DNA of 64,000 nucleotides from CAYNJG01 sp964397295 (GCA_964397295.1 CAYNJG010000009.1:4788-68787), one strand, 5' to 3'; shown: positions 41,917-51,162, counted from the stretch's first letter. The notes: generated by a model not told the origin, from the letters alone. Numbers and translations are program-made.

Positions 41917-44174
41917 TTCAAAACATCAAATCCGGTAAACGCGATATCCAAGACATTGCCCAACCCACCGCTGGTCAGGGTGATGTATTGATCGCCAATC
42001 AAGCGTCGCTTGTTTCCGCAGGAACCGAGAAGATGGTCATGGACTTGGCTAAAAAGAGCTTGCTCGGCAAAGCTCGGGAACGACCGGACCATGTGCGACG
42101 TGTGCTGGAGAAGGTCAAGAACGAAGGGTTGATGAATACCATTAACCAAGTGCGCAAGAAACTCGATGAACCCATGACCATGGGTTATAGCTCGGCCGGC
42201 GTTGTTGTTGCTTGCGGATCCGATGTGCAGGAGTTCAAACCCGGCGATCGCGTGGCCAGTAATGGTCCTCATGCCGAAGTGGTCAGCGTACCTCGCAATC
42301 TGTGTGCACACGTTCCCGACAATGTATCGTTCGATCACGCAAGCTTTACCGTGCTCGGCAGTATCGCACTGCAAGGCGTACGGCTGGCCAAGTGTGAGTT
42401 CGGCGAAACCGTTTTTGTGATTGGTCTCGGCCTAGTCGGGCAACTGACGGTTGGCTTGCTTCGCGCTGCCGGCATGCGAGTGATCGGTACCGATCTTGAT
42501 CCGGCTCGCTGTGAACTTGCTATGCAGATGGGGGCGGAATTGGCTAAGCCAGGATTGTCTGCCACGGACATCGAAACGAATACCCGAGGGTTGGGTGCCG
42601 ATGCCGTGATCCTCACCGCAAGTACCAAGTCCAACGCACCTATCGAACTGGCCGCAGCGGCTGTCAGGAAAAAAGGGCGTGTGGTTCTGGTTGGCGTTGT
42701 TGGATTGGAACTCGATCGGCGACCTTGGTTCTTCAAAGAGGCGGAATTCGTTGTGTCTTGTTCGTATGGACCTGGGCGGTACGATCCGGAATACGAAGAT
42801 CGCGGGCATGATTATCCGGCCGCCTATGTGCGTTGGACGGAACAACGAAACATGCAAGCCGTGCTGGACATGATGGGGACTGGACGATTGGATGTGAGTC
42901 CGCTGATTTCCCATCGATTTGAGATTGCGGAAGCGGAGAAGGCCTATCAGTTGATTGAAACGGGTAGCGAGCCGTATCTGGGTATTGTCATGCAGTATCC
43001 AGAGATGAAGGGGCGGACTTTGTATCCGGACGGCCCAGGGGACCGTCCTACTGTGGCGAACGCGTCTTTGGATAATGGTAACGAGGATGGCGTGGCTACG
43101 GCGCTAAAAGGGACAGGCACCTTTTCCTCGGAGAGCCCTTCGGGTGCTGCGCCTAAAGAGGCTTCGCAGAAAACGAGCCAGTCCCCTTTAGCTTCCACGT
43201 GTGGGGTTTTGGGTGCTGGGAATTTCGCGAGGATGGTGTTGCTGCCGGCGATTCAGAAGTCGGGCAAGTTCCAGGTTGTCAATATCTGCAGTGCCAAAGG
43301 TGTCTCGGCCAATCATGCAGCCAGCTCGATGGGTGTTGAGAAATCTTGCACTGACGAAGATGAAATTTTCAACGATCTCAACATTGGCACCGTGTTTTCC
43401 ATCACTCGACATGATCACCATGCTCGACACGTGCTAAAAGCACTTCGCAGTGGCAAAAATGTTTTTGTTGAAAAACCGCTTTGCTTGACTCTCGACGAAT
43501 TGGCCGAGATCAATGACGTGGTTACTCAGGTGAGTAGCGGCTCGAGGCCTTCGCCGATCGTGATGGTGGGATTCAATCGACGGTTCTCACCGGCCGCGAA
43601 ACAGCTGCAGGAATTCTTTGCGGATGTTTCTACGCCCCTGACCGTTTCGTTTCGGTTCAACGCTGGCTCGATCCCCGCCGACCATTGGACCCAAAATTCA
43701 AAAGAAGGCGGCGGCCGTATCATTGGCGAAGCATGTCATGGCATCGATTTCGCCACCATGTTGCTGGGGCCGCCGGTTCGGGTATCCGCTGAATCTGTAG
43801 CGTTGTCCGACGACGGAATCTCAGACGATCAGGCATTCATCACCCTACGGCATAGCTCCGGTGGAATCTCCAACGTTACGTACGTCAGTTCCGGTGACAA
43901 AGCATTTCCCAAAGAACGCATCGAGGTGATCGGTGGTGGTCGAGTCGCAGTGATCGAGGACTTCAAGACACTAATTCTTTGCCATAACGGCAAAGTGAAT
44001 AATGTGAAACTCGGCAGCCAGGATAAGGGTCATCAGGCGGAAATCGTGGCACTGGGAGCGGCACTGGAATCACCAGGAAATTGGCCCATACCTTGGACCG
44101 ACTTGAAAGCCGTTTCTGCAGCAGCCATCTTGGCGGTTCGAAGCTTGCGCGAAGGCCACAGCTTTGATATCTAG
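41904..44174 (+). CDS. bi-domain oxidoreductase: zinc-type dehydrogenase fused to Gfo/Idh/MocA
   Basis: A 756-residue fusion. Residues 1-375 are an MDR/alcohol-dehydrogenase-like domain: GYSSAGVVVACGSDVQEFKP, then FVIGLGLVGQLTVGLLRAAG as the NAD site. Residues about 432-756 are a Gfo/Idh/MocA domain: CGVLGAGNFARMVLLPAIQK, VFVEKPLCLTLDELAEI, VGFNRRFSPAAKQL and the active-site region GRIIGEACHGIDFATML. Similar fusions sit in polysaccharide loci with heparinase II/III-type genes, as here. The linker (residues 400-430) is encoded by a 90-bp self-complementary element (43103-43192), an unusual in-frame insertion. Substrate not known. Confidence 0.92.
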   Translation: MQQVIQNIKSGKRDIQDIAQPTAGQGDVLIANQASLVSAGTEKMVMDLAKKSLLGKARERPDHVRRVLEKVKNEGLMNTINQVRKKLDEPMTMGYSSAGVVVACGSDVQEFKPGDRVASNGPHAEVVSVPRNLCAHVPDNVSFDHASFTVLGSIALQGVRLAKCEFGETVFVIGLGLVGQLTVGLLRAAGMRVIGTDLDPARCELAMQMGAELAKPGLSATDIETNTRGLGADAVILTASTKSNAPIELAAAAVRKKGRVVLVGVVGLELDRRPWFFKEAEFVVSCSYGPGRYDPEYEDRGHDYPAAYVRWTEQRNMQAVLDMMGTGRLDVSPLISHRFEIAEAEKAYQLIETGSEPYLGIVMQYPEMKGRTLYPDGPGDRPTVANASLDNGNEDGVATALKGTGTFSSESPSGAAPKEASQKTSQSPLASTCGVLGAGNFARMVLLPAIQKSGKFQVVNICSAKGVSANHAASSMGVEKSCTDEDEIFNDLNIGTVFSITRHDHHARHVLKALRSGKNVFVEKPLCLTLDELAEINDVVTQVSSGSRPSPIVMVGFNRRFSPAAKQLQEFFADVSTPLTVSFRFNAGSIPADHWTQNSKEGGGRIIGEACHGIDFATMLLGPPVRVSAESVALSDDGISDDQAFITLRHSSGGISNVTYVSSGDKAFPKERIEVIGGGRVAVIEDFKTLILCHNGKVNNVKLGSQDKGHQAEIVALGAALESPGNWPIPWTDLKAVSAAAILAVRSLREGHSFDI
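43103..43192. repeat. 90-bp self-complementary element inside a coding region
   Basis: The ends GCTAAAAGGGAC (43103-43114) and GTCCCCTTTAGC (43181-43192) are inverted with one mismatch, and the next 15 positions inwards still match in about 11 places. The centre can form small hairpins (for example GCCTaaagAGGC). It is 90 bp long, so 30 codons, leaving the frame of the fused oxidoreductase intact; the encoded linker is Ser/Thr/Ala/Lys rich. Confidence 0.7.
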
Positions 44175-44572
44175 CTCTGCGTCAAGATTTAGGATCTTCC
44201 GGTAAAAGAAACTCGTCATCCCCTCGCTAGATCTTGGCTCAGCGATAAATTGGCGGAAGACTACGTGTTTCGCTGCTCTTCACCTACAGCAGCGATTTTT
44301 GCTGTGGAAAATTGCTCCAATGGTGGCAAAATGCCGAAGCCTGTGATTGGTTGCGTTTCGACAACCCCGCCGTCGCTTGGTTTCAGCGATTTTGACGGCT
44401 ATGATCACTGGACGGATCCTAGTTTCGACCATACAGACCATGACACCCAGATTTGACATTTAACTGTCAAGGATATTCGTTTTGGTCTAAGATGGGGGCT
44501 TCCATTTGAAGAGACAACAAGAGGCACATCGGTGAGCAGCTGTACTTTCGCGCTGCAAACTTCCTGAACATT
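44175..44572. other. intergenic region upstream of a glycosyltransferase gene
   Basis: 398 bp. It includes the TTGACA dyad at 44453-44470 and no convincing gene. A 68-codon frame (44250-44456) exists but lacks a ribosome site and family features. Confidence 0.5.
44453..44470. promoter_or_regulatory. 18-bp dyad TTGACA-N6-TGTCAA, candidate operator or promoter element
   Basis: A perfect 6-bp inverted repeat around TTTAAC, 102 bp before the glycosyltransferase ATG. TTGACA could also serve as a -35 box, with TATTCG-like sequence 15 nt downstream, but that spacing is short. Confidence 0.35.
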
Positions 44573-45895
44573 ATGCGGATTCTTTTCATATCTCACTATT
44601 ACGCACCGGAGGTGAACGCTCCGGCGACTCGCACCTACGAGCACTGCGTGCGATGGGCAAAGCAGGGTCACGACGTCACCGTCATGACGTGCAATCCGAA
44701 CTGCCCAAGCGGTGAGGTTTACGAGGGCCACCAAAATCGGTTCTTGCCACAGGTAGAAATGATTGATGGCGTGCGAGTCGTCCGGTTGTGGACATATCTC
44801 GCGGCCAATTCCGGCAAGCGGCGGCGATCACTCAACTACCTGACGTTCTTTATGTCAGTGCTGATCTTCGGAATGTTTCGAAAACGCCCCGACGTGCTGA
44901 TTGCGACTTCGCCACAGTTCTTTTCTGGTCTCGCTGGTACGATCCTTGGTTGGGTCCGTCGAATACCAACCGTGTTAGAAGTGCGTGATGTTTGGCCCGC
45001 CTCAATTGAGGCCGTGGGTGCGATGAGCAGTAAACCACTGTTACGCATTTTGGTCGGCCTCGAAAGACTCATGTACTGGCTCGCCAATCACATCGTGACG
45101 GTTGGCCCTGGCTATAAGACTCATATCGAAGAGCGAACGGCAGGCAAGTCCGAGATCACTACCATCACCAATGGTGTGGACCTCGACAAACTAAGTCCAT
45201 GCGAACCAGATCAAGCGTTCCTGCGTGAAAACAACTTGCAGAATAAATTTGTTTGCTCGTATGTCGGTACTGTCGGCATGGCTCATGGTTTGGAAGTGGT
45301 AATCAACGCCGCAAAGATCTTAAAGTCTCGCAAGCGTGATGATATCCGGTTCTGCATTGTGGGCGATGGAGCTCGTCGTGAGGAGCTAGAAGAACTGGCC
45401 CACGAAGAAGGTGTGGCCGATTACATCGCATTTGCAGGACTACAACCGAAATCAAAAATACCAAGCGTATTGAGCAGTTCGGATGCCGTACTGGTCCATC
45501 TGCGAGGCTGCGAATTGTTCTCCACCGTGATTCCTTCGAAGATATTTGAAATCATGGCAATGAAACGACCCATCATCATGGGCGTGGATGGTGTTGCTCG
45601 GGACATCGTGAACGAAGCCTGTGCCGGAGTGGACATGACGCCCGATGACGCCAATCAACTGGCGGGTATCGTAGAGCGACTTCGCGATGACTCCGATCTA
45701 TGTGCGAAGTTCAGCGAGACGGGCCGGCGCTTTGTCGAAACGTACTACAACCGCGATACGCTCGCCATGGACTTCCTATCGCTACTGCATAAGGTTGCTG
45801 GAATCGAAGAACAGCGACGTGAACCAATCGCTGTTCCTAAGAGTACGCTGATTGTGGAGCCAGCAGAGTTGCAACGAATCCGGTCAGCGGGCTAG
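44573..45895 (+). CDS. WbuB-type GT4 glycosyltransferase
   Basis: A 440-residue glycosyltransferase close in style to WbuB (L-fucosamine or related transferase). It starts MRILFISHYYAPEVNAPATR and continues with AKQGHDVTVMTCNPNCPSGE, DVLIATSPQFFSGLAG and VLEVRDVWPASIEAVGAM. The donor half has FVCSYVGTVGMAHGLEVVIN, RFCIVGDGARREEL and VIPSKIFEIMAMKRPIIMGV (the GT4 Glu). WbuB-like proteins often act next to epimerases such as WecB, present here at 48073. A C-terminal 30-residue tail is not part of the fold. Confidence 0.92.
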   Translation: MRILFISHYYAPEVNAPATRTYEHCVRWAKQGHDVTVMTCNPNCPSGEVYEGHQNRFLPQVEMIDGVRVVRLWTYLAANSGKRRRSLNYLTFFMSVLIFGMFRKRPDVLIATSPQFFSGLAGTILGWVRRIPTVLEVRDVWPASIEAVGAMSSKPLLRILVGLERLMYWLANHIVTVGPGYKTHIEERTAGKSEITTITNGVDLDKLSPCEPDQAFLRENNLQNKFVCSYVGTVGMAHGLEVVINAAKILKSRKRDDIRFCIVGDGARREELEELAHEEGVADYIAFAGLQPKSKIPSVLSSSDAVLVHLRGCELFSTVIPSKIFEIMAMKRPIIMGVDGVARDIVNEACAGVDMTPDDANQLAGIVERLRDDSDLCAKFSETGRRFVETYYNRDTLAMDFLSLLHKVAGIEEQRREPIAVPKSTLIVEPAELQRIRSAG

Positions 45896-45953
45896 TGCGT
45901 CCTCTGCACTTTTGTGGTTGGGTTGCAAAGCTCATCACTAGCCGTCTGTGGCT

Positions 45954-46032
45954 GGGTGCCACTGCTGGCTTGTCCAGCAGTGTCCGATCCTTTCTCTCGT
46001 ACTCACTGCTGGGCGAGCCGGCAGTGGCACCC
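45954..46032. repeat. long inverted repeat, 29-bp arms
   Basis: Arms at 45954-45982 and 46004-46032 are complementary at 26 of 29 positions, and the other three are T opposite G, so an RNA copy would pair along all 29 positions. The loop is 21 nt. The left arm starts GGGTGCCACTGCTGG and the right arm ends CAGTGGCACCC. It fills most of the gap between the glycosyltransferase and heparinase-like genes, with no T tract, so it looks like a REPIN/MITE-type element and not a plain terminator. Confidence 0.8.
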
Positions 46033-46121
46033 TGTCGATCCAAACGACATGTTCTGACTCCTTTATCGGCATCATTCATGCTTGATCGATTTGCTAACTC
46101 GATGAATCAAGTGCAGTCCGG

Positions 46122-48059
46122 GTGTCGTGTTCAGACTACGAATTGCAACGTTCGCCGGTGGTTCACTTGAGCCAATCTGTTGCCCGGTCGAATCGCACCA
46201 GCAAGCTTTGGCGCGTTTGGTACACGCTACGTTATCACACGGCGGAGCAGTTGCTACGTCGCGCGAAAAAGACGGCAATGAAACGTCTGTTTCCCTCTCG
46301 GCTTGGGAACGATCACGACCCGGTGCAAAGTGTTCAGCCAGCAGACGATCGTTCAGCGTTGTTCCAACAGCTTCTACGTCATCGCATCGCGGGTCGTCAC
46401 GCTTCGCTTACCAACCAACCGCAGGATATTCAAGCGGGTCGGCTTTCCTTCATTGGCGATACGGCCGAATTGGGATGGCCCTATCGCTGGAGCGGCATTC
46501 GAGAATTGGATGTGGACCATTTGTGGCGGTTTCACGCTCACTATCACGAGTTCTTGTTGGACTTAGACTCGGCCGAATCCGTTTGGCACATCGTCGCTGA
46601 TTGGATCGATGCGTTTCCACGACCTACGCGTGAGACTGCGGATGACGCTTGGCATCCGTTCTGCATTTCCCGACGGCTACCGGTTTGGATGATGCTCTGG
46701 CACCATGAATCGCGGGGCGAGTTGGCGACGGATGAGAAGCAACACACCAAGGTGCTGGAAAGTATCTATTCGCAGGCTCGTTTTTTGGCCGCTCATTTAG
46801 AATATGACCCAGGCGGAAATCACTTGCTCGAAAATCTTCGGGCACTTGCGATGGCCGCGGCCTTCTTTGAATCCGAACGGTGTTGCGATTGGTTGAATCT
46901 GATCGAGCCGCTTTTACGACGTGAGTTACCTCGACAAATACTGCCATCCGGGGAACACTTCGAACGCGCGCCGGCCTACCATTCGATCGTCCTAGAATTG
47001 CTGCTGGAGATTCGCGACGCCGTTGATTCGCTTCACCCAACGCTGGCTCAATTCATCAATCCTTATACGCTGTCCATGAGTACGTTTCTCCAACGCATTG
47101 TTCATCCAGATGGCGAGATTCCATTGTTTTCGGATAGTGCGTTTGGCCCGGCACCTAAAACGCCCGTGTTGCTGGCTCGCATAAACCCCGTCGACCGCGA
47201 CCAGGAAATAGTGACCGCGATAAAGAATGAAACAGGGCACGATGCAAACACATCGCAAAACCCGTACTGCGATGACTATTGGGTATGGCGTTCAACAAGC
47301 GATGACGCATTGATCTTCGATTTTGGCGACGCCGCCGCCAACGAGCTACCAGCACACGCCCATTGCGACCTGACCAACATTGAGGTCTCCGTGGGCGGCG
47401 AACGACTGTTCGTCGACGGTGGCGTCTTTGACTATGGCGATACGGAGATGCGGAAATACTGCCGTGGAACTTCCGCCCACAATGTCTTGCAAATTGACAA
47501 TCTGGATCAGTTCGATGTTTGGTCGCGATTTCGCATGGGCTATCGCGGCAAGATTGCAAACAGGCAGCAGGGCGCAGATAGAAACATCCGTTGGGCTAAG
47601 GCTTGCCACGATGCTTACCGACGGGTTGGGGTTCCGTCGGTTGGTCGCTGGATCGGATGTCATGACGGCGGTACTTGGGTTTGCGTTGACTGGGCGCATG
47701 CAAATACTGAACATGAATTTGTGAGTCGACTAAGACTCCACCCGACCTTTCGCGTCGAACAACACAGTCCCAACAGCTTTTTGTTACACTCAGATAGCCA
47801 GACGGTCGGGCTAACATGGCTCACAGCGGGCGACTCCATCACGATTGAAGAAGGCTGGTACTGCCCCGAATTCGGTAACAGGATCCGCATTCCTGTGCTG
47901 ACATGGAAATCGACGAGCAGTTCGGGATGTTGTGCTGCCTGGGCCTTAAATACCGCAAATAGCGCACTGTCGGACGTCACAATCAGTACCGCTAATTCCG
48001 TTGCGAAGGTAACGTATACTTCTGCGCAGCAGACTATCGCTATCGATCTTTCCGTATAG
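46122..48059 (+). CDS. heparinase II/III-family polysaccharide lyase-like protein
   Basis: A 645-residue protein. Residues about 90-350 form the alpha/alpha-toroid domain (WRFHAHYHEFLLDLDSAESV, DPGGNHLLENLRALAMAAAF, LPSGEHFERAPAYHSIVLEL). The C-terminal half is the heparinase II/III beta-sandwich with ELPAHAHCDLTNIEVSVGGE, FVDGGVFDYGDTEMRKYCRG and TSAHNVLQIDNLDQFDVW. The start is taken as GTG 46122, but no signal peptide is seen, so the start could be later. Homologs in polysaccharide loci may trim or modify the glycan (lyase/epimerase activity). The catalytic His and Tyr appear retained. Confidence 0.88.
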   Translation: MSCSDYELQRSPVVHLSQSVARSNRTSKLWRVWYTLRYHTAEQLLRRAKKTAMKRLFPSRLGNDHDPVQSVQPADDRSALFQQLLRHRIAGRHASLTNQPQDIQAGRLSFIGDTAELGWPYRWSGIRELDVDHLWRFHAHYHEFLLDLDSAESVWHIVADWIDAFPRPTRETADDAWHPFCISRRLPVWMMLWHHESRGELATDEKQHTKVLESIYSQARFLAAHLEYDPGGNHLLENLRALAMAAAFFESERCCDWLNLIEPLLRRELPRQILPSGEHFERAPAYHSIVLELLLEIRDAVDSLHPTLAQFINPYTLSMSTFLQRIVHPDGEIPLFSDSAFGPAPKTPVLLARINPVDRDQEIVTAIKNETGHDANTSQNPYCDDYWVWRSTSDDALIFDFGDAAANELPAHAHCDLTNIEVSVGGERLFVDGGVFDYGDTEMRKYCRGTSAHNVLQIDNLDQFDVWSRFRMGYRGKIANRQQGADRNIRWAKACHDAYRRVGVPSVGRWIGCHDGGTWVCVDWAHANTEHEFVSRLRLHPTFRVEQHSPNSFLLHSDSQTVGLTWLTAGDSITIEEGWYCPEFGNRIRIPVLTWKSTSSSGCCAAWALNTANSALSDVTISTANSVAKVTYTSAQQTIAIDLSV

Positions 48060-48072
48060 AAAAAGCCGAAGA

Positions 48073-49182
48073 ATGAAACTCGCTTGTATCGTCGGTGCCC
48101 GCCCCAACTTTATGAAGATTGCGCCGATCCTGCGGCAGCTTGATCAACATGAAGGCGTTGAGACAAGGCTTGTTCATACGGGCCAGCACTATGATGCCGT
48201 GCTCTCGGACGTATTTTTTCAGGAACTAGGAATCCGGCGTCCCGACGTTTCACTAGAAGTTGGTTCCGGAACACATGCACGTCAAACCGCTGACATCTTG
48301 GTTGCTATTGAACGACTGATTTTGCATGAGGCAGAGAAGTCAACTCCTTTTGATCGGTTGGTAGTTGTTGGCGACGTGAACTCTACGATGGCAGCGACGT
48401 TGGCCGCTTCGAAATTGCAGGTTCCAGTAAGTCATGTTGAGGCAGGTTTGCGGAGTCGCGATCGAACGATGCCAGAGGAGATCAACCGCATTGTCACGGA
48501 CGGCCTCTCCGACATGTTGCTATGCTCCGAACCTGATGGTGTAGCAAACTTGCTTCAGGAGGGACACGACGAGTCGAACATTCATTTGGTTGGTAATGTG
48601 ATGATCGACACCCTATTGCACCAGGTTGAAGCCGCCAAACAGCGAGATGCCCTGGAACAACACGAATTGATGCCAGGTGAATATGCTGTCGTCACACTGC
48701 ACCGTCCATCGAATGTTGACGATGAGGCAACGCTGACGAAACTGATCGAGGTCCTTCGACAAACAGCGCGACGATTGTCGGTCGTCTTTCCAGTCCACCC
48801 ACGGACGAAAAAACAATTGGAGCGATTCGGTTTGATGGAGCGACTGGACCAGGCGCCGAACATCCGTTTGACTGGACCAATGGGATACCTGGAATTCCTA
48901 TGCCTCACATCGCAGGCCAAAGTGATTGTGACGGACTCGGGTGGACTCCAAGAAGAGTCAACAGCGTTGGGCGTGCCTTGCTTGACGATGCGATCCAATA
49001 CGGAACGGCCCATTACGGTTACTGAGGGAACAAGCACACTGATCGGCAGTTGCCCGGAAAAGCTGGCAACCCAGCTCGGGCATGTCATCCAAGGTGAATA
49101 CAAACAAGGTAAATCCCCGGAACTTTGGGATGGCAAGGCAGCCGAACGTATCGCAGAGGTTCTCGTTGGATCACATCGCTAG
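48073..49182 (+). CDS. wecB: UDP-N-acetylglucosamine 2-epimerase (non-hydrolysing)
   Basis: A 369-residue enzyme interconverting UDP-GlcNAc and UDP-ManNAc in the cytoplasm. Family motifs are all present: CIVGARPNFMKIAPILRQL, VHTGQHYDAVLSDVFF, VVGDVNSTMAATLAASKL, SHVEAGLRSRDRTMPEEINR (catalytic Asp/Glu region) and VTDSGGLQEESTALGVPCLT for the UDP site. It follows the heparinase-like gene after 13 bp. UDP-ManNAc may feed this polysaccharide, for example through one of the Gfo/Idh or dehydrogenase enzymes encoded upstream. Confidence 0.96.
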   Translation: MKLACIVGARPNFMKIAPILRQLDQHEGVETRLVHTGQHYDAVLSDVFFQELGIRRPDVSLEVGSGTHARQTADILVAIERLILHEAEKSTPFDRLVVVGDVNSTMAATLAASKLQVPVSHVEAGLRSRDRTMPEEINRIVTDGLSDMLLCSEPDGVANLLQEGHDESNIHLVGNVMIDTLLHQVEAAKQRDALEQHELMPGEYAVVTLHRPSNVDDEATLTKLIEVLRQTARRLSVVFPVHPRTKKQLERFGLMERLDQAPNIRLTGPMGYLEFLCLTSQAKVIVTDSGGLQEESTALGVPCLTMRSNTERPITVTEGTSTLIGSCPEKLATQLGHVIQGEYKQGKSPELWDGKAAERIAEVLVGSHR

Positions 49183-49348
49183 ACAGCGAATCAGAAAAGT
49201 CGGGCGAAAAAGGCGCCGCAAAATTGACTTGATTGGTATCATCCGGATCCTGGCTCTCGTACCGAAATCGTGACTACACTAGGTGAAAGAGCCCGTTCGC
49301 ACGGGTCACATACAAGAAACGCTGCCCTCGCTCGCACACAAAAGTCTT

Positions 49349-51100
49349 ATGACTAGTCAAAACGAAAACCGAATGAATATCGGCGTTCTCATTTGTTTGC
49401 TGATCGCTTTCGCACCTCTGATGTTCTTCCACTTCCAGGGGCTTTGGGCGGAGGAGTACTATCAGTACTACCCGTTTGTCATTGGTGCGGTGGCCTGGTT
49501 CATGTTCGACCGATGGCGATACGCCGAACCCACGTGTGAATCGAAAGTACGCAACTCTCTGTTTTGGCTGCTGTCGGTCGGCGGTTTCTTGTTGCTCACT
49601 TTCGCAACCGTGATTTGGTCGCCGTGGCTGGCTTCGTTTGCATTCGTTTTGGCAATGGGCGCTGTGGCACTGCAGATCTATAGCCAACATGGTCGGCTGA
49701 CGAATCAGTTTGGGATTTGGTGCCTGCTGTGGTTGTTGGTACCTGTTCCTTTGCAATTTGACCAACGTTTCGTGGTTAGGCTGCAACGGATTAGCGCCCA
49801 ATTGAGTGGTCAGGTTCTGGATCTCTTGGGGATTGACCATTTGATGGCAGGAACCGTGCTGGAATTACCAGACAAGCAATTGTTTGTTGACGACGCCTGT
49901 AGTGGCATTGTCAGCGTCATGTCAGTGATTGCCGCGGGCGGAATGTACGTTGTTTGGAAGAACCGCACGCTGCTGCATTCGATCGCTGTCATGTGTTGCG
50001 GCATTGTTTGGGCCGTGGCCATGAACATTGGCCGCATCACATTGATCGCGGTGGCGCACACGTGGTGGAACCTCGACCTTTCGGAAGGATGGCCGCACGA
50101 TGTGCTGGGCCTCGTCCTGTTCTCGTTCACGTTTATCTCGTTGGTAAGCACGGACTCGCTACTTGCGTTTCTTGGTGAACCGATAACGAAAGTAGTGGCC
50201 GATCGCGAGGCACCTCAAAACAGACTCGTTCATCGGTGGAACTCATTCGTATCTGCGTTTGACCCCAACCGCGCATTGGTGGCCGACGCGGCAATGGCTG
50301 GTTCAGGGGCAGTGATTGCGGAAAGTTTGCCATCGGGAAAAACACAGGCCACCGCCAGCTCGAAAAAAGACGATAGGAAACAATCGGCAAGCGTTCAGGC
50401 AAAAAGTACTGATCGTGGAATGAGTTCGCGATTTGTGATGGCGATTTCTGCACTTTGCCTAGTCCTGTGCGGACTTCAGGTTTTCGTACTGTCACGTGGA
50501 TATCGTGATCCTGAATCGCCGGTCGAATTGGCGATGTCGATTGACTCGGCACTGCTGCCCGACAAGGTGGGCGACTGGGAAAAAGTGGCCTTCGAACCAA
50601 TCGAGCGAGAGTCCGGCAATGAGTTCGGCAATTTTTCCAAACAATTTAGTTATCGACACATTCCAACAGACACGACCACCACGGTCTCTTTGGACTTTCC
50701 CTACCGTGGCGGTTGGCATGAGTTGTCAGTCTGCTATCGGAACTTTGGCTGGCCGATGGCCGAACGGACGGTGACGGACGTCCCGCTGGGCGACACCAGT
50801 GAAAACTGGAAAGTCATCAACGCTGACTATACAAAGCCCGACGGGCAATTCGGTTTCTTGGCATTTTCCGGTACGAATGGAACCGGTGATTTGCTCGAGC
50901 CACCTAGTTCACTGGTTCTGTGGCGACCTTGGTTTCGATTGCGACGCCGGTTGCTGCATCGAATCTCGCCCAGGTTCTTTCAGTTCCAAGCATGGGTGAC
51001 GTCGAACTCCCAATTTAGCCAGGCGGAAAAAGACGATGTGATGAAGTTGTTTTTGGAACTGCGGCCTTATGTACTGAACCGATTGCGTGAGGGTAGTTAG
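49349..51100 (+). CDS. xrtU: exosortase fused to EpsI-type domain (exosortase U-like)
   Basis: A membrane transpeptidase of the exosortase/EpsH family followed by an EpsI (DUF3485) domain, 583 residues from ATG 49349 (605 if a GTG at 49283 is used). Eight or so helices carry the catalytic residues: Cys 184 in VDDACSGIVSVMSV, Arg in AVAMNIGRITLI and His in GWPHDVLGLVLF. After a Gln/Lys/Ser-rich linker, a further helix (MAISALCLVLCGLQVFVLS) leads to the EpsI domain with FPYRGGWHELSVCYRNFGWP. Exosortases cleave PEP-CTERM-like tails and are tied to exopolysaccharide loci. This layout fits the planctomycete exosortase U, named from memory. No target tail was found here. Confidence 0.88.
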   Translation: MTSQNENRMNIGVLICLLIAFAPLMFFHFQGLWAEEYYQYYPFVIGAVAWFMFDRWRYAEPTCESKVRNSLFWLLSVGGFLLLTFATVIWSPWLASFAFVLAMGAVALQIYSQHGRLTNQFGIWCLLWLLVPVPLQFDQRFVVRLQRISAQLSGQVLDLLGIDHLMAGTVLELPDKQLFVDDACSGIVSVMSVIAAGGMYVVWKNRTLLHSIAVMCCGIVWAVAMNIGRITLIAVAHTWWNLDLSEGWPHDVLGLVLFSFTFISLVSTDSLLAFLGEPITKVVADREAPQNRLVHRWNSFVSAFDPNRALVADAAMAGSGAVIAESLPSGKTQATASSKKDDRKQSASVQAKSTDRGMSSRFVMAISALCLVLCGLQVFVLSRGYRDPESPVELAMSIDSALLPDKVGDWEKVAFEPIERESGNEFGNFSKQFSYRHIPTDTTTTVSLDFPYRGGWHELSVCYRNFGWPMAERTVTDVPLGDTSENWKVINADYTKPDGQFGFLAFSGTNGTGDLLEPPSSLVLWRPWFRLRRRLLHRISPRFFQFQAWVTSNSQFSQAEKDDVMKLFLELRPYVLNRLREGS

Positions 51101-51162
51101 TGTCGAGTGGCGAAAGTTAACATTCCCCCAATCTGTCGCCCGCAAAAACTCGCAACTCGACA
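51101..51162. repeat. inverted repeat after the exosortase gene
   Basis: TGTCGAGTGGCGA (51101-51113) and TCGCAACTCGACA (51150-51162) are inverted with one mismatch, and the stop codon of the exosortase gene directly precedes the left arm. No T tract follows, so it is more likely a repeat element than a terminator. The TGTCGAGTG word recurs at about 32410. Confidence 0.55.

Noticed and set aside
44250..44456. 68-codon ORF between the fused oxidoreductase and the glycosyltransferase
   Set aside because: No ribosome site, no domain-like pattern, and the operator-like dyad overlaps its end. I treat the region as non-coding.
45954..46032. Long inverted repeat considered as a terminator
   Set aside because: The stem is far longer than usual and is not followed by a T run, so a repeat element fits better.
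49274..49840. 188-codon minus-strand ORF over the start of the exosortase gene
   Set aside because: Antisense to clear exosortase helices; Gln/Asn/Arg-rich composition typical of a shadow frame.
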